Counted from the first letter of the stretch, positions 48,219 to 58,604 are shown. The stretch: 64,000 nucleotides of DNA from Thermus brockianus (GCF_021462505.1 NZ_JAKEDV010000001.1:310439-374438), one strand, 5' to 3'. Translations and numbers: made by a program. The notes: generated by a model from the letters alone, not told the origin.

Positions 48219-48641
48219 GTGCGAAGGTGGCTTTGGTATCTCTTGGCGCTTATTTTGCTGGGGCTTTTGGCCTGGGGAGGCTATGCGGCCTACGCCAGCT
48301 ACCAAGGCCTGAGGGCCAAGGTGGCGGCCCTGGAGGCCCGGGTAACCGCCCAGGAAGAGGCCATCAAGGGGCTTGCCGAGCGGGTGGGGAAGCTGGAGGA
48401 AGAGGTCTTCCAGGCGCCTACACCGCCCCTCTCCCTGCCCGAGGTACCCGAGGCGGGCGGCGCCCCTGTCTGGCCCTACGCCGTGGGCGTGGTGGTGGCG
48501 GCGGTGCTTCTCTACCTTCTCCTCCGCCTCCTCCGGGGGCAGGAGCCTAAGGCCGAGGCGCCAACCCAAGCTTCTCCCGACCTCGAGGCCTCCCGCATGA
48601 CCGAAGAAGGCGCACCCCCGCCCCCTGGGGAGCGGGGCTAA
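48219..48641 (+). CDS. Small membrane protein with coiled coil, unknown function
   Basis: A 140-residue protein. N-terminal helix RRWLWYLLALILLGLLAWGGY, then a heptad coiled coil (VAALEARVTAQEEAIKGLAE, RVGKLEEEV), a proline-rich linker, a second helix WPYAVGVVVAAVLLYLLLRL, and a disordered Pro/Glu tail. Both helices flank an extracytoplasmic or cytoplasmic coil. The GTG start has a good ribosome site AAGGAGGTGA. It is a lone gene ended by a strong terminator. No family recognised. Confidence 0.7.
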   Translation: MRRWLWYLLALILLGLLAWGGYAAYASYQGLRAKVAALEARVTAQEEAIKGLAERVGKLEEEVFQAPTPPLSLPEVPEAGGAPVWPYAVGVVVAAVLLYLLLRLLRGQEPKAEAPTQASPDLEASRMTEEGAPPPPGERG

Positions 48642-48647
48642 GGGAAA

Positions 48648-48682
48648 GCCCGCCGGGGGAAGCCCCGGCGGGCCTTTTTTTT
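48648..48682 (+). terminator. Rho-independent terminator after the coiled-coil membrane gene
   Basis: An 11-bp perfect GC stem (48648-48658 with 48663-48673), GAAG loop, followed by eight T residues at 48675-48682. It lies immediately before the stop of the convergent etfA gene. Confidence 0.9.
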
Positions 48683-49627
48683 CTAGTCCTTTAGCTTCTT
48701 CACCGCTTCAATCAGGGCGGGGACCACCTGGTGCACGTCCCCCACGATGCCATAGTCGGCGTGCTTGAAGATGGGGGCCTCGGGGTCCTTGTTCACCGCC
48801 ACGATGTACTTGCTCTTGTTCATCCCCGCCAGGTGCTGCACGGCCCCCGACACCCCTAGGGCGATGTAGAGGGAAGGTTGCACCGTCTTGCCCGTCTGGC
48901 CCACCTGCTCGCTGTAGGGCCGCCAGCCGGCGTCCACCACCGCCCGGGTGGCGCCCACGGCCCCGCCCAAGAGGGCGGCGAGCTCCTCCACCAGGCGGAA
49001 GGCCTCGGGGCTCCCCATGCCCCGCCCTCCCGTGACCACGATGTCCGCCTCGGTGAGGGAAACCCCCTTCTTCTCCTCCTGGAGGCGCTCCAGCACCTCC
49101 ACGGTGGGCACAGCCGGCACCTCCAGGGGCCGCACCTCCCCCTGGGCCGCAAGGGGCTCCGCCAGGGGGGTGGTGTTGGGCTTCACCGTGAGGACCACGG
49201 GGAGGGGGGCGCGCACCCTCTGCGTCACCCGGTTCAGGTAGGCGTAGCGGGTGGCCACCACCGCCCCGCCCTCCACCCCGCTTTCCAAGGTGTCCTCCAA
49301 GAGTCCCGCCTTCAGGGCGTAGGCCACCCGGCCCAGGTAGGTGCGGCTTTGCCGGGAGGAGGGGGCCACCACCGCCTGGGCGCCCGCCTCCTGGGCCGCC
49401 GCCAAGACCCCAGCCGCCCACCGTTCGGCCGTATAGGGGCCTAGCGTGGCGGTGTAGAGGGTCTCCACGTAGCTTCGGGCCTCCTCCACCGGGGCCTTGT
49501 CCTCCGCCAGGAGGACCCCAGCCACCCGGGTGCCCAAGGCCTCCGCCAGGGCCCGGGCCCGGGTGAGGGCCTCGAGGCTCCCCTTCCTTAGCTTGTTCCC
49601 ATCGTGGTCCAGAACCACAAGAACCAT
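48683..49627 (-). CDS. etfA: Electron transfer flavoprotein alpha subunit
   Basis: A 314-residue ETF alpha subunit with the C-terminal FAD-binding domain: [89 protein letters not shown]. It accepts electrons from acyl-CoA dehydrogenases and passes them toward the quinone pool. The second Met is taken as start because GGAGGTGGC spaces correctly; nine bases follow the etfB stop. Third gene of the acyl-CoA dehydrogenase - etfB - etfA operon. Confidence 0.95.
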   Translation of the reverse strand: MVLVVLDHDGNKLRKGSLEALTRARALAEALGTRVAGVLLAEDKAPVEEARSYVETLYTATLGPYTAERWAAGVLAAAQEAGAQAVVAPSSRQSRTYLGRVAYALKAGLLEDTLESGVEGGAVVATRYAYLNRVTQRVRAPLPVVLTVKPNTTPLAEPLAAQGEVRPLEVPAVPTVEVLERLQEEKKGVSLTEADIVVTGGRGMGSPEAFRLVEELAALLGGAVGATRAVVDAGWRPYSEQVGQTGKTVQPSLYIALGVSGAVQHLAGMNKSKYIVAVNKDPEAPIFKHADYGIVGDVHQVVPALIEAVKKLKD

Positions 49628-49636
49628 AGCCACCTC

Positions 49637-50380
49637 CTAAAGCACCTTGGCCTCTTCGTGGAGAAGCCGCACCAGCTCCTCCGCCGCCGCCACGGGGTCC
49701 TTCCCGTCCAGGATCCTCTGCAGGCGGGCCTTTTCCTGGATGCTCTCCTCGAGGATTTCCACCTTAGGCGTTCCAGTGAAGGCCACCTTCCTTATCTCCT
49801 TCTTCTTGGCCTTCATGATGCCGGGAAGGGTGGGGTAGCGGGGCTCGTTCAGGCCCTGCTGCGTGGTGAAGACGGCGGGAAGCCTTACCCGGACCCACTC
49901 CGCCCCCTCGTCTAGGTCGTGCTTGGCCTTGGCCGTTTCCCCTTCTAGCTCCAAGGCCGTGGTCCAGGACACCACCGGCACCCCCAGGGCCTCCGCCAGG
50001 GCGGCCCCCAGGGCCTGGCTATCCCAGTCCGCTTGCTGCCCCCCGGTGAGGACCAGGGTGGGGGCCTCCTCCCGCACCACGTCCGCCAGGGCTTCGGCCA
50101 CGGTCACGGGGTCGGCGTAGCCCTCGTAAACCACGTGCACCCCCCGGTCGCACCCCATGGCCAAGGCGGTGCGGATGGCCTCTTCCGTGCGCTCGGGGCC
50201 GAAGCCCACCACGATGGCCTCGCCGCCGTGCTTTTCCTTGAGGCGGAGGGCCTCCTCCACGGCGTACTCGTCCATCTGGTCCAGGATGAGGGTGGCCCCG
50301 GAAAGGTCCACCCGGCCGCCTTGGATCTTGAGCCTGCTCTCCCCGTCGGGGACCTGCCTGATAACCGCCACGAACTTCAT
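49637..50380 (-). CDS. etfB: Electron transfer flavoprotein beta subunit
   Basis: A 247-residue ETF beta subunit beginning KFVAVIRQVPDGESRLKI, with LDQMDEYAVEEALRLKEKHG (the recognition region), LTGGQQADWDSQALGAALAE (AMP site) and LPAVFTTQQGLNEPRYPTLP. It binds AMP and forms the dimer with EtfA. The ATG at 50380 has a GGAGG site; the slightly earlier in-frame start would overlap the upstream acyl-CoA dehydrogenase stop. Confidence 0.95.
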   Translation of the reverse strand: MKFVAVIRQVPDGESRLKIQGGRVDLSGATLILDQMDEYAVEEALRLKEKHGGEAIVVGFGPERTEEAIRTALAMGCDRGVHVVYEGYADPVTVAEALADVVREEAPTLVLTGGQQADWDSQALGAALAEALGVPVVSWTTALELEGETAKAKHDLDEGAEWVRVRLPAVFTTQQGLNEPRYPTLPGIMKAKKKEIRKVAFTGTPKVEILEESIQEKARLQRILDGKDPVAAAEELVRLLHEEAKVL

Positions 50381-50391
50381 CCTGCCTCCTT

Positions 50392-51537
<1,146 letters not shown>

Positions 51538-51567
51538 ACCCGACCTCCCCTAGCAAGGGGCCCTCTC

Positions 51568-51604
51568 TTTGACCAAGTCTAAGATTTCACCCTTCCCCTT
51601 GCAA
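51568..51604 (-). promoter_or_regulatory. Promoter of the acyl-CoA dehydrogenase - ETF operon with FadR-like operator
   Basis: Minus strand: TTGCAA as -35 (51604 down to 51599), 17-bp spacer, TAGACT as -10 (51581 down to 51576). The plus-strand element TTTGACCAAGTCTAA at 51568-51582 fits the recalled FadR consensus at 14 of 15 positions and covers the -10. It resembles the operators before degV and the beta-oxidation operon closely, sharing TTTGACCnAGT. Confidence 0.7.
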
Positions 51605-51633
51605 CCCAGGCCCCATGCTACCATTGGAGGCAG

Positions 51634-54525
51634 ATGAGATTGGCCGGGCAACTTGCGGTGTTGGCCCGTTTTCAAAGGGCCCTTCTTAAGGATTTGGAGC
51701 CAGTACAGATTTTGCGCAACCTCCTGGAGGTGGCCACGGAGGAGGGGGTGGAGCGGGCGGCCCTTTTCCTCTATCACCCTTCCACCCGGGAACTGGTGGG
51801 CGAGGTGGCCTCGGGGCGGGGGCGGCACTACACGGTTTCTGCCATCGCCCTGCCCCTTTACAGCAAGGGGCCGGTGCAGGAGGCCTTTTTCGCCGAGGGG
51901 CCCGTTAAGCGGGGCGAGGAGTGGTTGTTGCCCGTGGTGGGGGAGGAGGCCCTTTTTTGCTGGAGCGATCCCGAGGCCCGGTGCCAAGAACGCCCCCGGG
52001 CTACCCGGGAAACCCGGGCCATGGTCTGCCCTTCCTGCTTCCGTTTTGCGGCCAAGGGGGTGCTCAGCCTCGAGGGCGTCCCCCAGGCCCTCCAGCCCAC
52101 CTTGCCCCTCCTCGCCCAGCTCACCGCCCTGGCCCTCAAGAACGGGGAACTCCTCGCCAGCCGCAACGCTGCTTTGGGGAAGCTTTCCCGGCATGTGGAG
52201 GCCCTCTCCCACGTGAGCGCCCTGGCCCGGGAGGTGGCCCGTTCGCTAGAGCCAAGCGCCGTCCTGGAAACCTTAGCCCGGGCGCTATCCGAGCGGTTTG
52301 GCTTTTTCCGGGTCACCGTGGCCTTGGTCAAGGAGGGCCGCTTGGAGGGGCACCTCACCGTCAGGGGCCAGGAGGTGTATTGGACGGAGGGCAGGAGCCG
52401 TATCCAGCTTCTCGTGGAAGTCTCCCCTGATCCCTTGGCCCGGGCGGTGCGGGAGCGGAAAACCCTGGTTTTGGAGCGGGAGAAGCTTCCGGCGGGCGTG
52501 GGCCAAGGCACGGGGCCCACCGTGGCCTACGTGCCTATCCTGGCGGAGGAGGAACCCTTAGGGGTGGTGGCGGTGGACCACGGCCCAGGGGGTCCTCCGG
52601 TGAACCCCGAGGAGGTGGGCTACGTGGAGCTTCTGGCCGGGGTGGCGGGGGTAGCCCTGAAGAACGCCAAGCTCTATCGGGAGAAGACCCAGCTTTCCCT
52701 GGCCCTAGCGGCGGAGCGAAAGCGGCTATCCCAGGTGCTGGAAGACCTTCCCGATGGGGTGGTGGTCCTTTTTGGGGATAGGGGGTTCGCTAACCCGCGG
52801 GCGCGGGAGGCCTTGGGCTTGGGACCTGAGGTGGCCCTGGAGGACCTCCCTACAGCCTTAGGCCCCGCCTTGGAGGGGGGTAGGCTGGAGCTTGCCTTGG
52901 GGGGGCGGAGCTACAGCGTCCGGGGCCGGGTTGTGGGGGAGATGCGCATCTTGGTCCTCCACGACATCAGTGAGCGGGTGCGGATGGAAAGGGCCCTAAG
53001 GGAGCAGGTGGTCTTCACCCAGGCCCTGGTGGACCTGGCCCAGGCGGCGTTGCGGGAGAAGGGGATAAGGGGCTTGGCGGAGGCCATCGTGCGTCGCCTC
53101 TTGGTCCTTTTCGCCGCAGACGAGGGGGTGCTTCTGGCGGAAGGGGAAGTGGTGCTCTTCGCCACCTGCCCCCTGCCGGCTTCCCTGCCCCAACCCAACC
53201 TCCTGGAGCGGGCTTTGGCGGAGGAAAGCCCTTTGGGTGTGGAAGAGCTTCATCCCAGGGAGTGCGGGATCGCCACCTCTTTGGGCCTGCAAAGCGCCTT
53301 GGTGGTGCCCTTTCGTGCCGGGGTGTTCCGGGGGGGGCTCCTTTTGGGTTACCGCAAGGGCCGGCGCTTCGGCGAGCGCCTCTTGGCCCGGCTTGCCCAG
53401 GTGGGGACCCTTTTGGCCTTGGTCCTGGAGAAGGCCCGTTTTCTGGAGCTCTTGGAGGCGGAGGAGGAGCGGCTAAAAGCGCTTATGGAGCACTCCCAGG
53501 ACGTGGTCTACGTTCTGGATGGGAATGGGACGATTCGCTTCGTGAGCGCCAGCGTGCGGGGGGTCTTGGGGTATGACCCCGAGGGGTACAGGCGGGCACC
53601 CGTGAACGGCCTGGACTTCGTCCATCCCGAGGACCGCCCCTTGGCCGAGGCCCTTTTCCGGGAGCTTCTCGCCCACCCCGGGGAGGTGCGTGCGGGAGAG
53701 TTTCGGGTCCTCCACGCCGACGGCACCCCCATTCCCATGGAAGCCTGGGGCCGGAACCTCCTCCACGAGCCCCGGGTGGGCGGGGTGGTGGTGAACCTGA
53801 GGGACCTAAGGCCCCGCCTCGAGGCCGAGCGCCTCAAGGGCGAGTTCATCGCCGCCGTATCCCACGAGCTCCGCACCCCCCTTGCCGTCATCATGGGCCT
53901 GGCGGAGCTCTTGCGGGAGGAGGGGCTTTCGCCGAGCGCCGAGGAGTCCGTGGAGCTCATCCTGGAAAGCGCCTTCCGCCTCAAGACCATGGTGGACAAC
54001 CTCCTGGACACGAGCCGCCTCGAGGCGGGCCGCTTTGAGGTGAACCGGCGGCCCGTGAACCTCAGGCCCCATCTCCTAGACCTGGCCAAAAGCTTCCACG
54101 GGGTGGCGCGGCTTTCCGGGGTGGACTTCCGGGTGGAGGTGGAGGAGCTCCCCGTGGTGGAGGCGGATCCCGAGCGCATGGTCCAGGTGGTGGGGAACCT
54201 CCTCTCCAACGCCTTCAAGTTCACCCCCCAGGGGGGGCGCATCCGGCTTGGGGCCCGGGGGGAGGGGGATGTCCTGGTCTTGGAGGTGGAGGACACCGGC
54301 CCCGGCATCCCCAAGGAGGAGCTCCCCAAGCTCTTCCAGCGCTACGCCCGGGCCAAGAACGCCGGCGCCCGTGGGGTTTCGGGCACCGGGCTTGGGCTTT
54401 ATATCTCCAAGGCCATCGTGGAGGCCCACGGGGGGCGGATTGAGGTGGAGACGGAGGAGGGCAAGGGGAGCCTTTTCCGGGTTATCCTACCCCTATATGG
54501 CCCGCATCCTGCTGGTGGAGGATGA
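51634..54525 (+). CDS. Multi-GAF/PAS sensor histidine kinase with four-Cys N-terminal GAF
   Basis: A 963-residue kinase without membrane helices, therefore cytosolic. Order: GAF-like 1 (about 10-165), GAF-like 2 (about 190-350), PAS-like (about 365-450), GAF-like 3 (about 460-620), PAS (about 625-730, VYVLDGNGTIRFVSASVRGV), then HisKA with AAVSHELRTPLAVIMG and HATPase (NLLSNAFKFTPQGGRIRLG, VEDTGPGIPKEELPKLFQRY, GTGLGLYISKAIVEAHGGRI). The first GAF contains C109, C117, C132 and C135 (LFCWSDPEARC and MVCPSC), which may bind a metal or Fe-S cluster. The receiver gene starts 29 bp before its stop. Signal unknown. Confidence 0.9.
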   Translation: MRLAGQLAVLARFQRALLKDLEPVQILRNLLEVATEEGVERAALFLYHPSTRELVGEVASGRGRHYTVSAIALPLYSKGPVQEAFFAEGPVKRGEEWLLPVVGEEALFCWSDPEARCQERPRATRETRAMVCPSCFRFAAKGVLSLEGVPQALQPTLPLLAQLTALALKNGELLASRNAALGKLSRHVEALSHVSALAREVARSLEPSAVLETLARALSERFGFFRVTVALVKEGRLEGHLTVRGQEVYWTEGRSRIQLLVEVSPDPLARAVRERKTLVLEREKLPAGVGQGTGPTVAYVPILAEEEPLGVVAVDHGPGGPPVNPEEVGYVELLAGVAGVALKNAKLYREKTQLSLALAAERKRLSQVLEDLPDGVVVLFGDRGFANPRAREALGLGPEVALEDLPTALGPALEGGRLELALGGRSYSVRGRVVGEMRILVLHDISERVRMERALREQVVFTQALVDLAQAALREKGIRGLAEAIVRRLLVLFAADEGVLLAEGEVVLFATCPLPASLPQPNLLERALAEESPLGVEELHPRECGIATSLGLQSALVVPFRAGVFRGGLLLGYRKGRRFGERLLARLAQVGTLLALVLEKARFLELLEAEEERLKALMEHSQDVVYVLDGNGTIRFVSASVRGVLGYDPEGYRRAPVNGLDFVHPEDRPLAEALFRELLAHPGEVRAGEFRVLHADGTPIPMEAWGRNLLHEPRVGGVVVNLRDLRPRLEAERLKGEFIAAVSHELRTPLAVIMGLAELLREEGLSPSAEESVELILESAFRLKTMVDNLLDTSRLEAGRFEVNRRPVNLRPHLLDLAKSFHGVARLSGVDFRVEVEELPVVEADPERMVQVVGNLLSNAFKFTPQGGRIRLGARGEGDVLVLEVEDTGPGIPKEELPKLFQRYARAKNAGARGVSGTGLGLYISKAIVEAHGGRIEVETEEGKGSLFRVILPLYGPHPAGGG

Positions 54526-54862
54526 GCCCTTGGTGGCCCACACGGTGCGCCGCATCCTGGAGAGGGCCGGGCACCAGGTGGAGTGGGCGGCCTCGGGCCA
54601 GGCGGCGCTGGCGCGCTTGGGCGCCATGGCCTACGACCTGGTGCTGTGCGACCTGGTGATGCCGGGGGTTTCGGGCCTCGAGGTGATCCAGGAGGTAAAG
54701 CGCCTGGGCGGCCCGCCCGTCCTCGCCCTTTCCGCCAGCGTGTCCACCAAGAGCCAAGAGGAGGCGCTAAGGGCGGGGGCCAAGGCCTTTTTAGGCAAGC
54801 CCTTTGACGCCCAGACGCTTCTTTCCCTGGTGGAGAAGCTTCTGGATCGGGAGGGGGCCTGA
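54497..54862 (+). CDS. Single-domain response regulator
   Basis: A 121-residue receiver with no output domain: LLVEDEPL acidic pocket, phospho-acceptor D52 in LVLCDLVMPG, the Ser in LALSAS and the Lys in LGKPFDAQ. It overlaps the kinase gene end by 29 bp in another frame, so it is surely its partner. Without an effector domain it must act by protein contact, for instance in a phosphorelay, or relay to a regulator elsewhere. The TRAP binding protein gene follows 27 bp later. Confidence 0.9.
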   Translation: MARILLVEDEPLVAHTVRRILERAGHQVEWAASGQAALARLGAMAYDLVLCDLVMPGVSGLEVIQEVKRLGGPPVLALSASVSTKSQEEALRAGAKAFLGKPFDAQTLLSLVEKLLDREGA

Positions 54863-54889
54863 TACACTGGAAAGCCAAAGGGGGAAGGT

Positions 54890-55966
54890 ATGCGGCGGCG
54901 GAGCTTCCTCAAAGCGGTGGGGGTAGGCTTAGCGGCAAGCCTCAGCTACACGGCCCATGCCCAGGCCCAGCCCCAGGTGCGCTGGCGGCTCGTTTCCAGC
55001 TATCCCAAGAGCCTGGACACCCTCTATGGCGGGGCGGAGGACCTGGCCAAGCGGGTTTTTGACCTCACGGGGGGCCGCTTCCAGATCCGGGTCTACCAGG
55101 CGGGGGAGATCGTTCCCGGGGGGCAGGTGCTGGACGCCGTGCAGCAGGGCACGGTGGAGGCGGGGCACACCTATGGGCCCTTCTATGTGGGCAAAAACCC
55201 CGCCCTGGCCTTTGACGGGGGGGTGCCTTTCGGCATGACCTACCGCCAGCACAACGCCTGGATGCTCTTCGGCGGGGGGCTTGAGCTTTTGCGGGAGGTG
55301 TACGCCGACTTCGGCGTCCTCCAGTTCCCTGGGGGAAACACGGGGGCCCAGATGGGGGGGTGGTTCCGCAAGGAGATCCGCACCCTGGCGGATCTAAAGG
55401 GCCTTCGGATGCGCATCCCTGGCCTCGGGGGCCTGGTCATGGGCCGGCTTGGGGTGGTGCCCCAGACCCTGGCCGCCGGGGACATCTACCCCGCCTTGGA
55501 ACGGGGGGCCATTGACGCCACGGAGTTTTCCGGCCCCTACGACGACGAGAAACTAGGCTTTTACAAGGTGGCCCGCTATTACTACTATCCTTCCTTCTGG
55601 GAACCCTCGGCGCAGCTTTCCTTCCTGGTTGCCCAAAGGGAGTGGGCCCGCCTGCCCAAGGAGTTCCAGGAGGCCTTCCAGGTGGCGGCCCAGGAGGTCA
55701 ACCTCACCATGATGGCCAAGTACGACGCCCAAAACCCGCCCGCCCTCCGCCGCCTCCTCGCCGCCGGGGTGCGCCTGAGGCGGTGGCCCACGGAGGTGAT
55801 GAAGAAGGCCCTGGAGGAGGCGAGGGCGCTTTACGAGGAGCAGGCAGCCAAGGATGCCACCTATAAAAAGGTGTACACCGCCTACTGGGCCTTCCGGGAG
55901 GAGGCGTACCGCTGGTTCGCCGTGGCCGAGCTGGCCTACGAGACCTTTGCCTTCCCCACCCTCTAG
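54890..55966 (+). CDS. TRAP transporter solute-binding protein (DctP type), Tat-exported
   Basis: A 358-residue extracytoplasmic binding protein. The N-terminus MRRRSFLKAVGVGLAASLSY is a twin-arginine signal ending near AHAQAQ. The mature part has VSSYPKSLDTLYGGAEDLAK, GGRFQIRVYQAGEIVPG, DLKGLRMRIPGLGGLVM and AIDATEFSGPYDDEKLGFYK. It resembles the Thermus TRAP protein known to bind lactate as its calcium salt, so an alpha-hydroxy or alpha-keto acid ligand is likely. The membrane subunits are not adjacent. Its stop interlocks (CTAG) with the convergent formate dehydrogenase gene stop. Confidence 0.87.
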   Translation: MRRRSFLKAVGVGLAASLSYTAHAQAQPQVRWRLVSSYPKSLDTLYGGAEDLAKRVFDLTGGRFQIRVYQAGEIVPGGQVLDAVQQGTVEAGHTYGPFYVGKNPALAFDGGVPFGMTYRQHNAWMLFGGGLELLREVYADFGVLQFPGGNTGAQMGGWFRKEIRTLADLKGLRMRIPGLGGLVMGRLGVVPQTLAAGDIYPALERGAIDATEFSGPYDDEKLGFYKVARYYYYPSFWEPSAQLSFLVAQREWARLPKEFQEAFQVAAQEVNLTMMAKYDAQNPPALRRLLAAGVRLRRWPTEVMKKALEEARALYEEQAAKDATYKKVYTAYWAFREEAYRWFAVAELAYETFAFPTL

Positions 55967-58002
55967 TCCACCTTTTCTAGCCGCACGGCACTCACCTTGT
56001 ACTCGGGGATGCGGCTCACGGGGTCCAGGGCGTCCAGGGTGAGGCGGTTGGCGGGGGCCTCGGCGAAGTGGAAGGGGGCGTAGACCACCCCTTCGGGGGT
56101 GCGCTCCGTCACCCAGGCCTTGGCGCGGATCCGGCCCCGGCGGCTCACCACGTAGATGGGCTCGCCATCCTGGAGGCCAAGCCTGGCGGCGTCCTTGGGG
56201 TTCACCTCCACCTTGAGCTCGGGGTACGCCTCCTGCAGGCGGCTATTGCGGCTAAGGGTTCCCCCGTGCCAGTGGAAGAGGACCCGGCCCGTGGAGAGGG
56301 TGAAGGGGTAGTCCTCCGAGGGGGGTTCCGCCGGGGGCGCGTAGGGGGCAGGGAAGAAGCGGGCCCGGCCCGAGGGGGTGTTGAAGCGCTCGCGGAAGAG
56401 CACCGCCTCCCCGGGGTGGTCCTCGTGGGGACAGGGCCAACGCACCCCTTCCTCCACCAGGCGGGCGTAGGTGATGCCCCCCATCAGCTCGGGGATGGCC
56501 TGGCGCACCTCCTCCCAGATGCCTTCCGGCCCCGGGTACACCCGCCAAGGCCGGCCCAGGGCTTGGGCCAGGCGCCGGCCCAGTTCCTGGGTAATCCACC
56601 AGTCGGGCCGGGCCTCCCCGGGCGGGTCAAGGAGCCTCCGCACCCGTTGCACCCGGCGGTCGGTGTTGGTGAAGGTGCCCTCCTTTTCCAGGAAGCTGGC
56701 GGCGGGAAGGACCACGTGGGCGAAGGGGGTGGTTTCGTTTTCCAGGATGTCTTGGACGATAAGGAAGGGGAGGCTGGCAAGCTTGGCCTTGAGGTGGTCC
56801 TGGTAGGGCTCGCTGGTCACCGGGTCCTCCCCGATGAGGTAGATGGCTTCCACCTCGGGGATGGCCTCAAAAACCTCGGTCATGCGCAGGCCGGGCTTGG
56901 GGTTGAGGGGCACGCCCCACAGGGCCTCAAAGCGTTTTCTGGCTGCTTCCTCCGCCACCTTGAGGTAGCCGGGGTAGACGTCGGGCAAGGCCCCCATATC
57001 CCCGGCCCCTTGCACGTTGTTCTGGCCCCTTAGGGGGTTCAGGCCCGCCCCCTCCTTGCCCACCTTGCCCGTCAGAAGGGCCAGGTTCACCAGGGCCTGG
57101 GCCGTGGCCGTGCCCTTGGTGTGCTGGGTGACCCCCATGGCCCAGTAGGCCCCGGCCCGCTCCGTGGTGGCGTAAAGCCGGGCAGCCAGGGCGATCTTCT
57201 CCCGCTCCACCCCGGTGATGGCCTCCGCCCTTTCCAGGGTGTATTCCTCCAAGGAGGCCTGCCACTCGGCGAACCCTTCCGTGCGGGCCTCCACGTAGGC
57301 CCGGTCCCAAAGGCCCGCCTCGAGGATGTACCGGGCCATGGCGTTCAGGAGGAACAGGTCCGTCCCGGGGCGGACCCTAAGCCACAAGGTGGCCGCCTCG
57401 GCCATGCCCGTGTAGCGGGGGTCCACCACGACCATCCTCGCCCCCTGGCGCACCCGCTTCTTGATCATGGCGGCGATCACCGGGTGGGTTTCCGTGGTGT
57501 TGGAGCCCACCACCAGGAAGAGGTCCGTTTTCCAGATATCCTCTAGGGGGTTCGTCATGCTAGCCCCACCCAAGGAGCGGGAAAGGGCGGCGGTGGAGGA
57601 GGAGTGGCAAAGCCGGGAGCAGTGGTCCACGTTGTGGGTGCCGAGAAGGGCCCGGGCCAGCTTCTGGGCCAAATAGACCTCCTCGTTGGTGGTCTTGGCC
57701 GAGGGGAAGACGGCGAGGCCTTCGGGGCCCTTGCGCCTTAGGGCCTCCAGGAGTTTTTCCGCAGCGAAGTCTAAGGCCTCTTCCCAGGTGGCCCTGCGGA
57801 AGGGGACGTTCCGGCTTTCCCGCACCATGGGGTAAAGGAGGCGCTTCTTAGAAAAGGGAAAGTCCAGACCAAACCGCCCCTTGACGCAAAGGGCCCCGTG
57901 GTTGGGCGGGATGTCCGGGGCCAGGACCCGGACGATCCGGCCCCCTTGGACCTCGGGCTCCACCTGGCAACCCACGCCGCAGTAGGGGCAAGTGGTGCGC
58001 AT
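55963..58002 (-). CDS. fdhA: Molybdopterin oxidoreductase, formate dehydrogenase alpha-like
   Basis: A 679-residue Mo/W-bisMGD enzyme. N-terminal 4Fe-4S motif CPYCGVGC with CVKGRFG, then NVDHCSRLCHSSST containing the Mo-ligand Cys (no Sec), GSNTTETHPV, RGQNNVQGAGDMGALPDVYP, and the C-terminal MGD domain (LSTGRVLFHWHGGTLSRNSR). It should oxidise formate or a related substrate and pass electrons to the 2Fe-2S/4Fe-4S subunit encoded before it. The start overlaps the preceding stop as TGATG. A periplasmic signal is absent, so the enzyme is cytoplasmic and NAD-linked. Confidence 0.88.
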   Translation of the reverse strand: MRTTCPYCGVGCQVEPEVQGGRIVRVLAPDIPPNHGALCVKGRFGLDFPFSKKRLLYPMVRESRNVPFRRATWEEALDFAAEKLLEALRRKGPEGLAVFPSAKTTNEEVYLAQKLARALLGTHNVDHCSRLCHSSSTAALSRSLGGASMTNPLEDIWKTDLFLVVGSNTTETHPVIAAMIKKRVRQGARMVVVDPRYTGMAEAATLWLRVRPGTDLFLLNAMARYILEAGLWDRAYVEARTEGFAEWQASLEEYTLERAEAITGVEREKIALAARLYATTERAGAYWAMGVTQHTKGTATAQALVNLALLTGKVGKEGAGLNPLRGQNNVQGAGDMGALPDVYPGYLKVAEEAARKRFEALWGVPLNPKPGLRMTEVFEAIPEVEAIYLIGEDPVTSEPYQDHLKAKLASLPFLIVQDILENETTPFAHVVLPAASFLEKEGTFTNTDRRVQRVRRLLDPPGEARPDWWITQELGRRLAQALGRPWRVYPGPEGIWEEVRQAIPELMGGITYARLVEEGVRWPCPHEDHPGEAVLFRERFNTPSGRARFFPAPYAPPAEPPSEDYPFTLSTGRVLFHWHGGTLSRNSRLQEAYPELKVEVNPKDAARLGLQDGEPIYVVSRRGRIRAKAWVTERTPEGVVYAPFHFAEAPANRLTLDALDPVSRIPEYKVSAVRLEKVD

Positions 58003-58604
58003 CACGCCACCTCCAGGGTCAGGGGCCGCAAGGCCCCCGTGGGGCAGACCTGCACGCAGTTGCCGCAGAAGACGCAAGGGGTTTCCGGCAAGGGGCGGCC
58101 CAGGGGGGTGGTGGGATGGGCCAGGAGGCCCCGGTCCTCGAGGGTGAGGGCGTACACCCCCATGATCCCGTCCCCGCAGGCGTCCACGCAGCGGCGGCAG
58201 TTGACGCACTTGGCGTAGTCCCGCAGGAAGAAGGGGTTGTCCTTCAAGGCTTCCCGATCTCCCCGCCCCGCCACCCCCGGCCAGCGGCCAGGCTCGGCCC
58301 CGTAGCGCTCCATGAGGGCGAGGAGCTCCGGTGCCTGGGAGAGGTCGGTGGTGAGGGCAAGCCACTCCAAAAGGGTTTTCCTTAGGCGCCGAAGGGCCTC
58401 GGTTTCCGTCCTCACCTCCATCCCCTCTTGGGCCAAGGTGGCGCAGGCGGGTTGCGGGCGCCCGTTCACCTCCACCAGGCAAAGGCGGCAGAGGCCCTTG
58501 GTTTCCGTGTGGGGGTGGTGGCAGAGGGTGGGTACCCGGGCCACCTGGAGCAAAAGGGTCCCTTCTTGGACCTCCACTTCCTTCCCATCTACCCTAAGCC
58601 GCAC
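58002..58604 (-). CDS. NuoG-like 2Fe-2S/4Fe-4S electron-transfer subunit of formate dehydrogenase
   Basis: A 200-residue iron-sulfur protein. The N-terminal ferredoxin-like domain carries VPTLCHHPHTETKGLCRLC with a later C near QPACAT for a 2Fe-2S centre. His/Cys ligands of the NuoG type are less clear. The C-terminus holds two 4Fe-4S motifs, CVNCRRCVDACG and CVFCGNCVQVCPTG. It connects the molybdenum subunit to the NADH-binding subunit. In many relatives this part is fused to FdhA; here it is a separate gene joined by a TGATG overlap, and overlapping the upstream gene by 11 bp. Confidence 0.85.
   Translation of the reverse strand: MRLRVDGKEVEVQEGTLLLQVARVPTLCHHPHTETKGLCRLCLVEVNGRPQPACATLAQEGMEVRTETEALRRLRKTLLEWLALTTDLSQAPELLALMERYGAEPGRWPGVAGRGDREALKDNPFFLRDYAKCVNCRRCVDACGDGIMGVYALTLEDRGLLAHPTTPLGRPLPETPCVFCGNCVQVCPTGALRPLTLEVA

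Noticed and set aside
57601-57650. Selenocysteine in the formate dehydrogenase
   Set aside because: The frame has an ordinary Cys codon in the SRLCHS motif and no in-frame TGA, so no Sec is needed.
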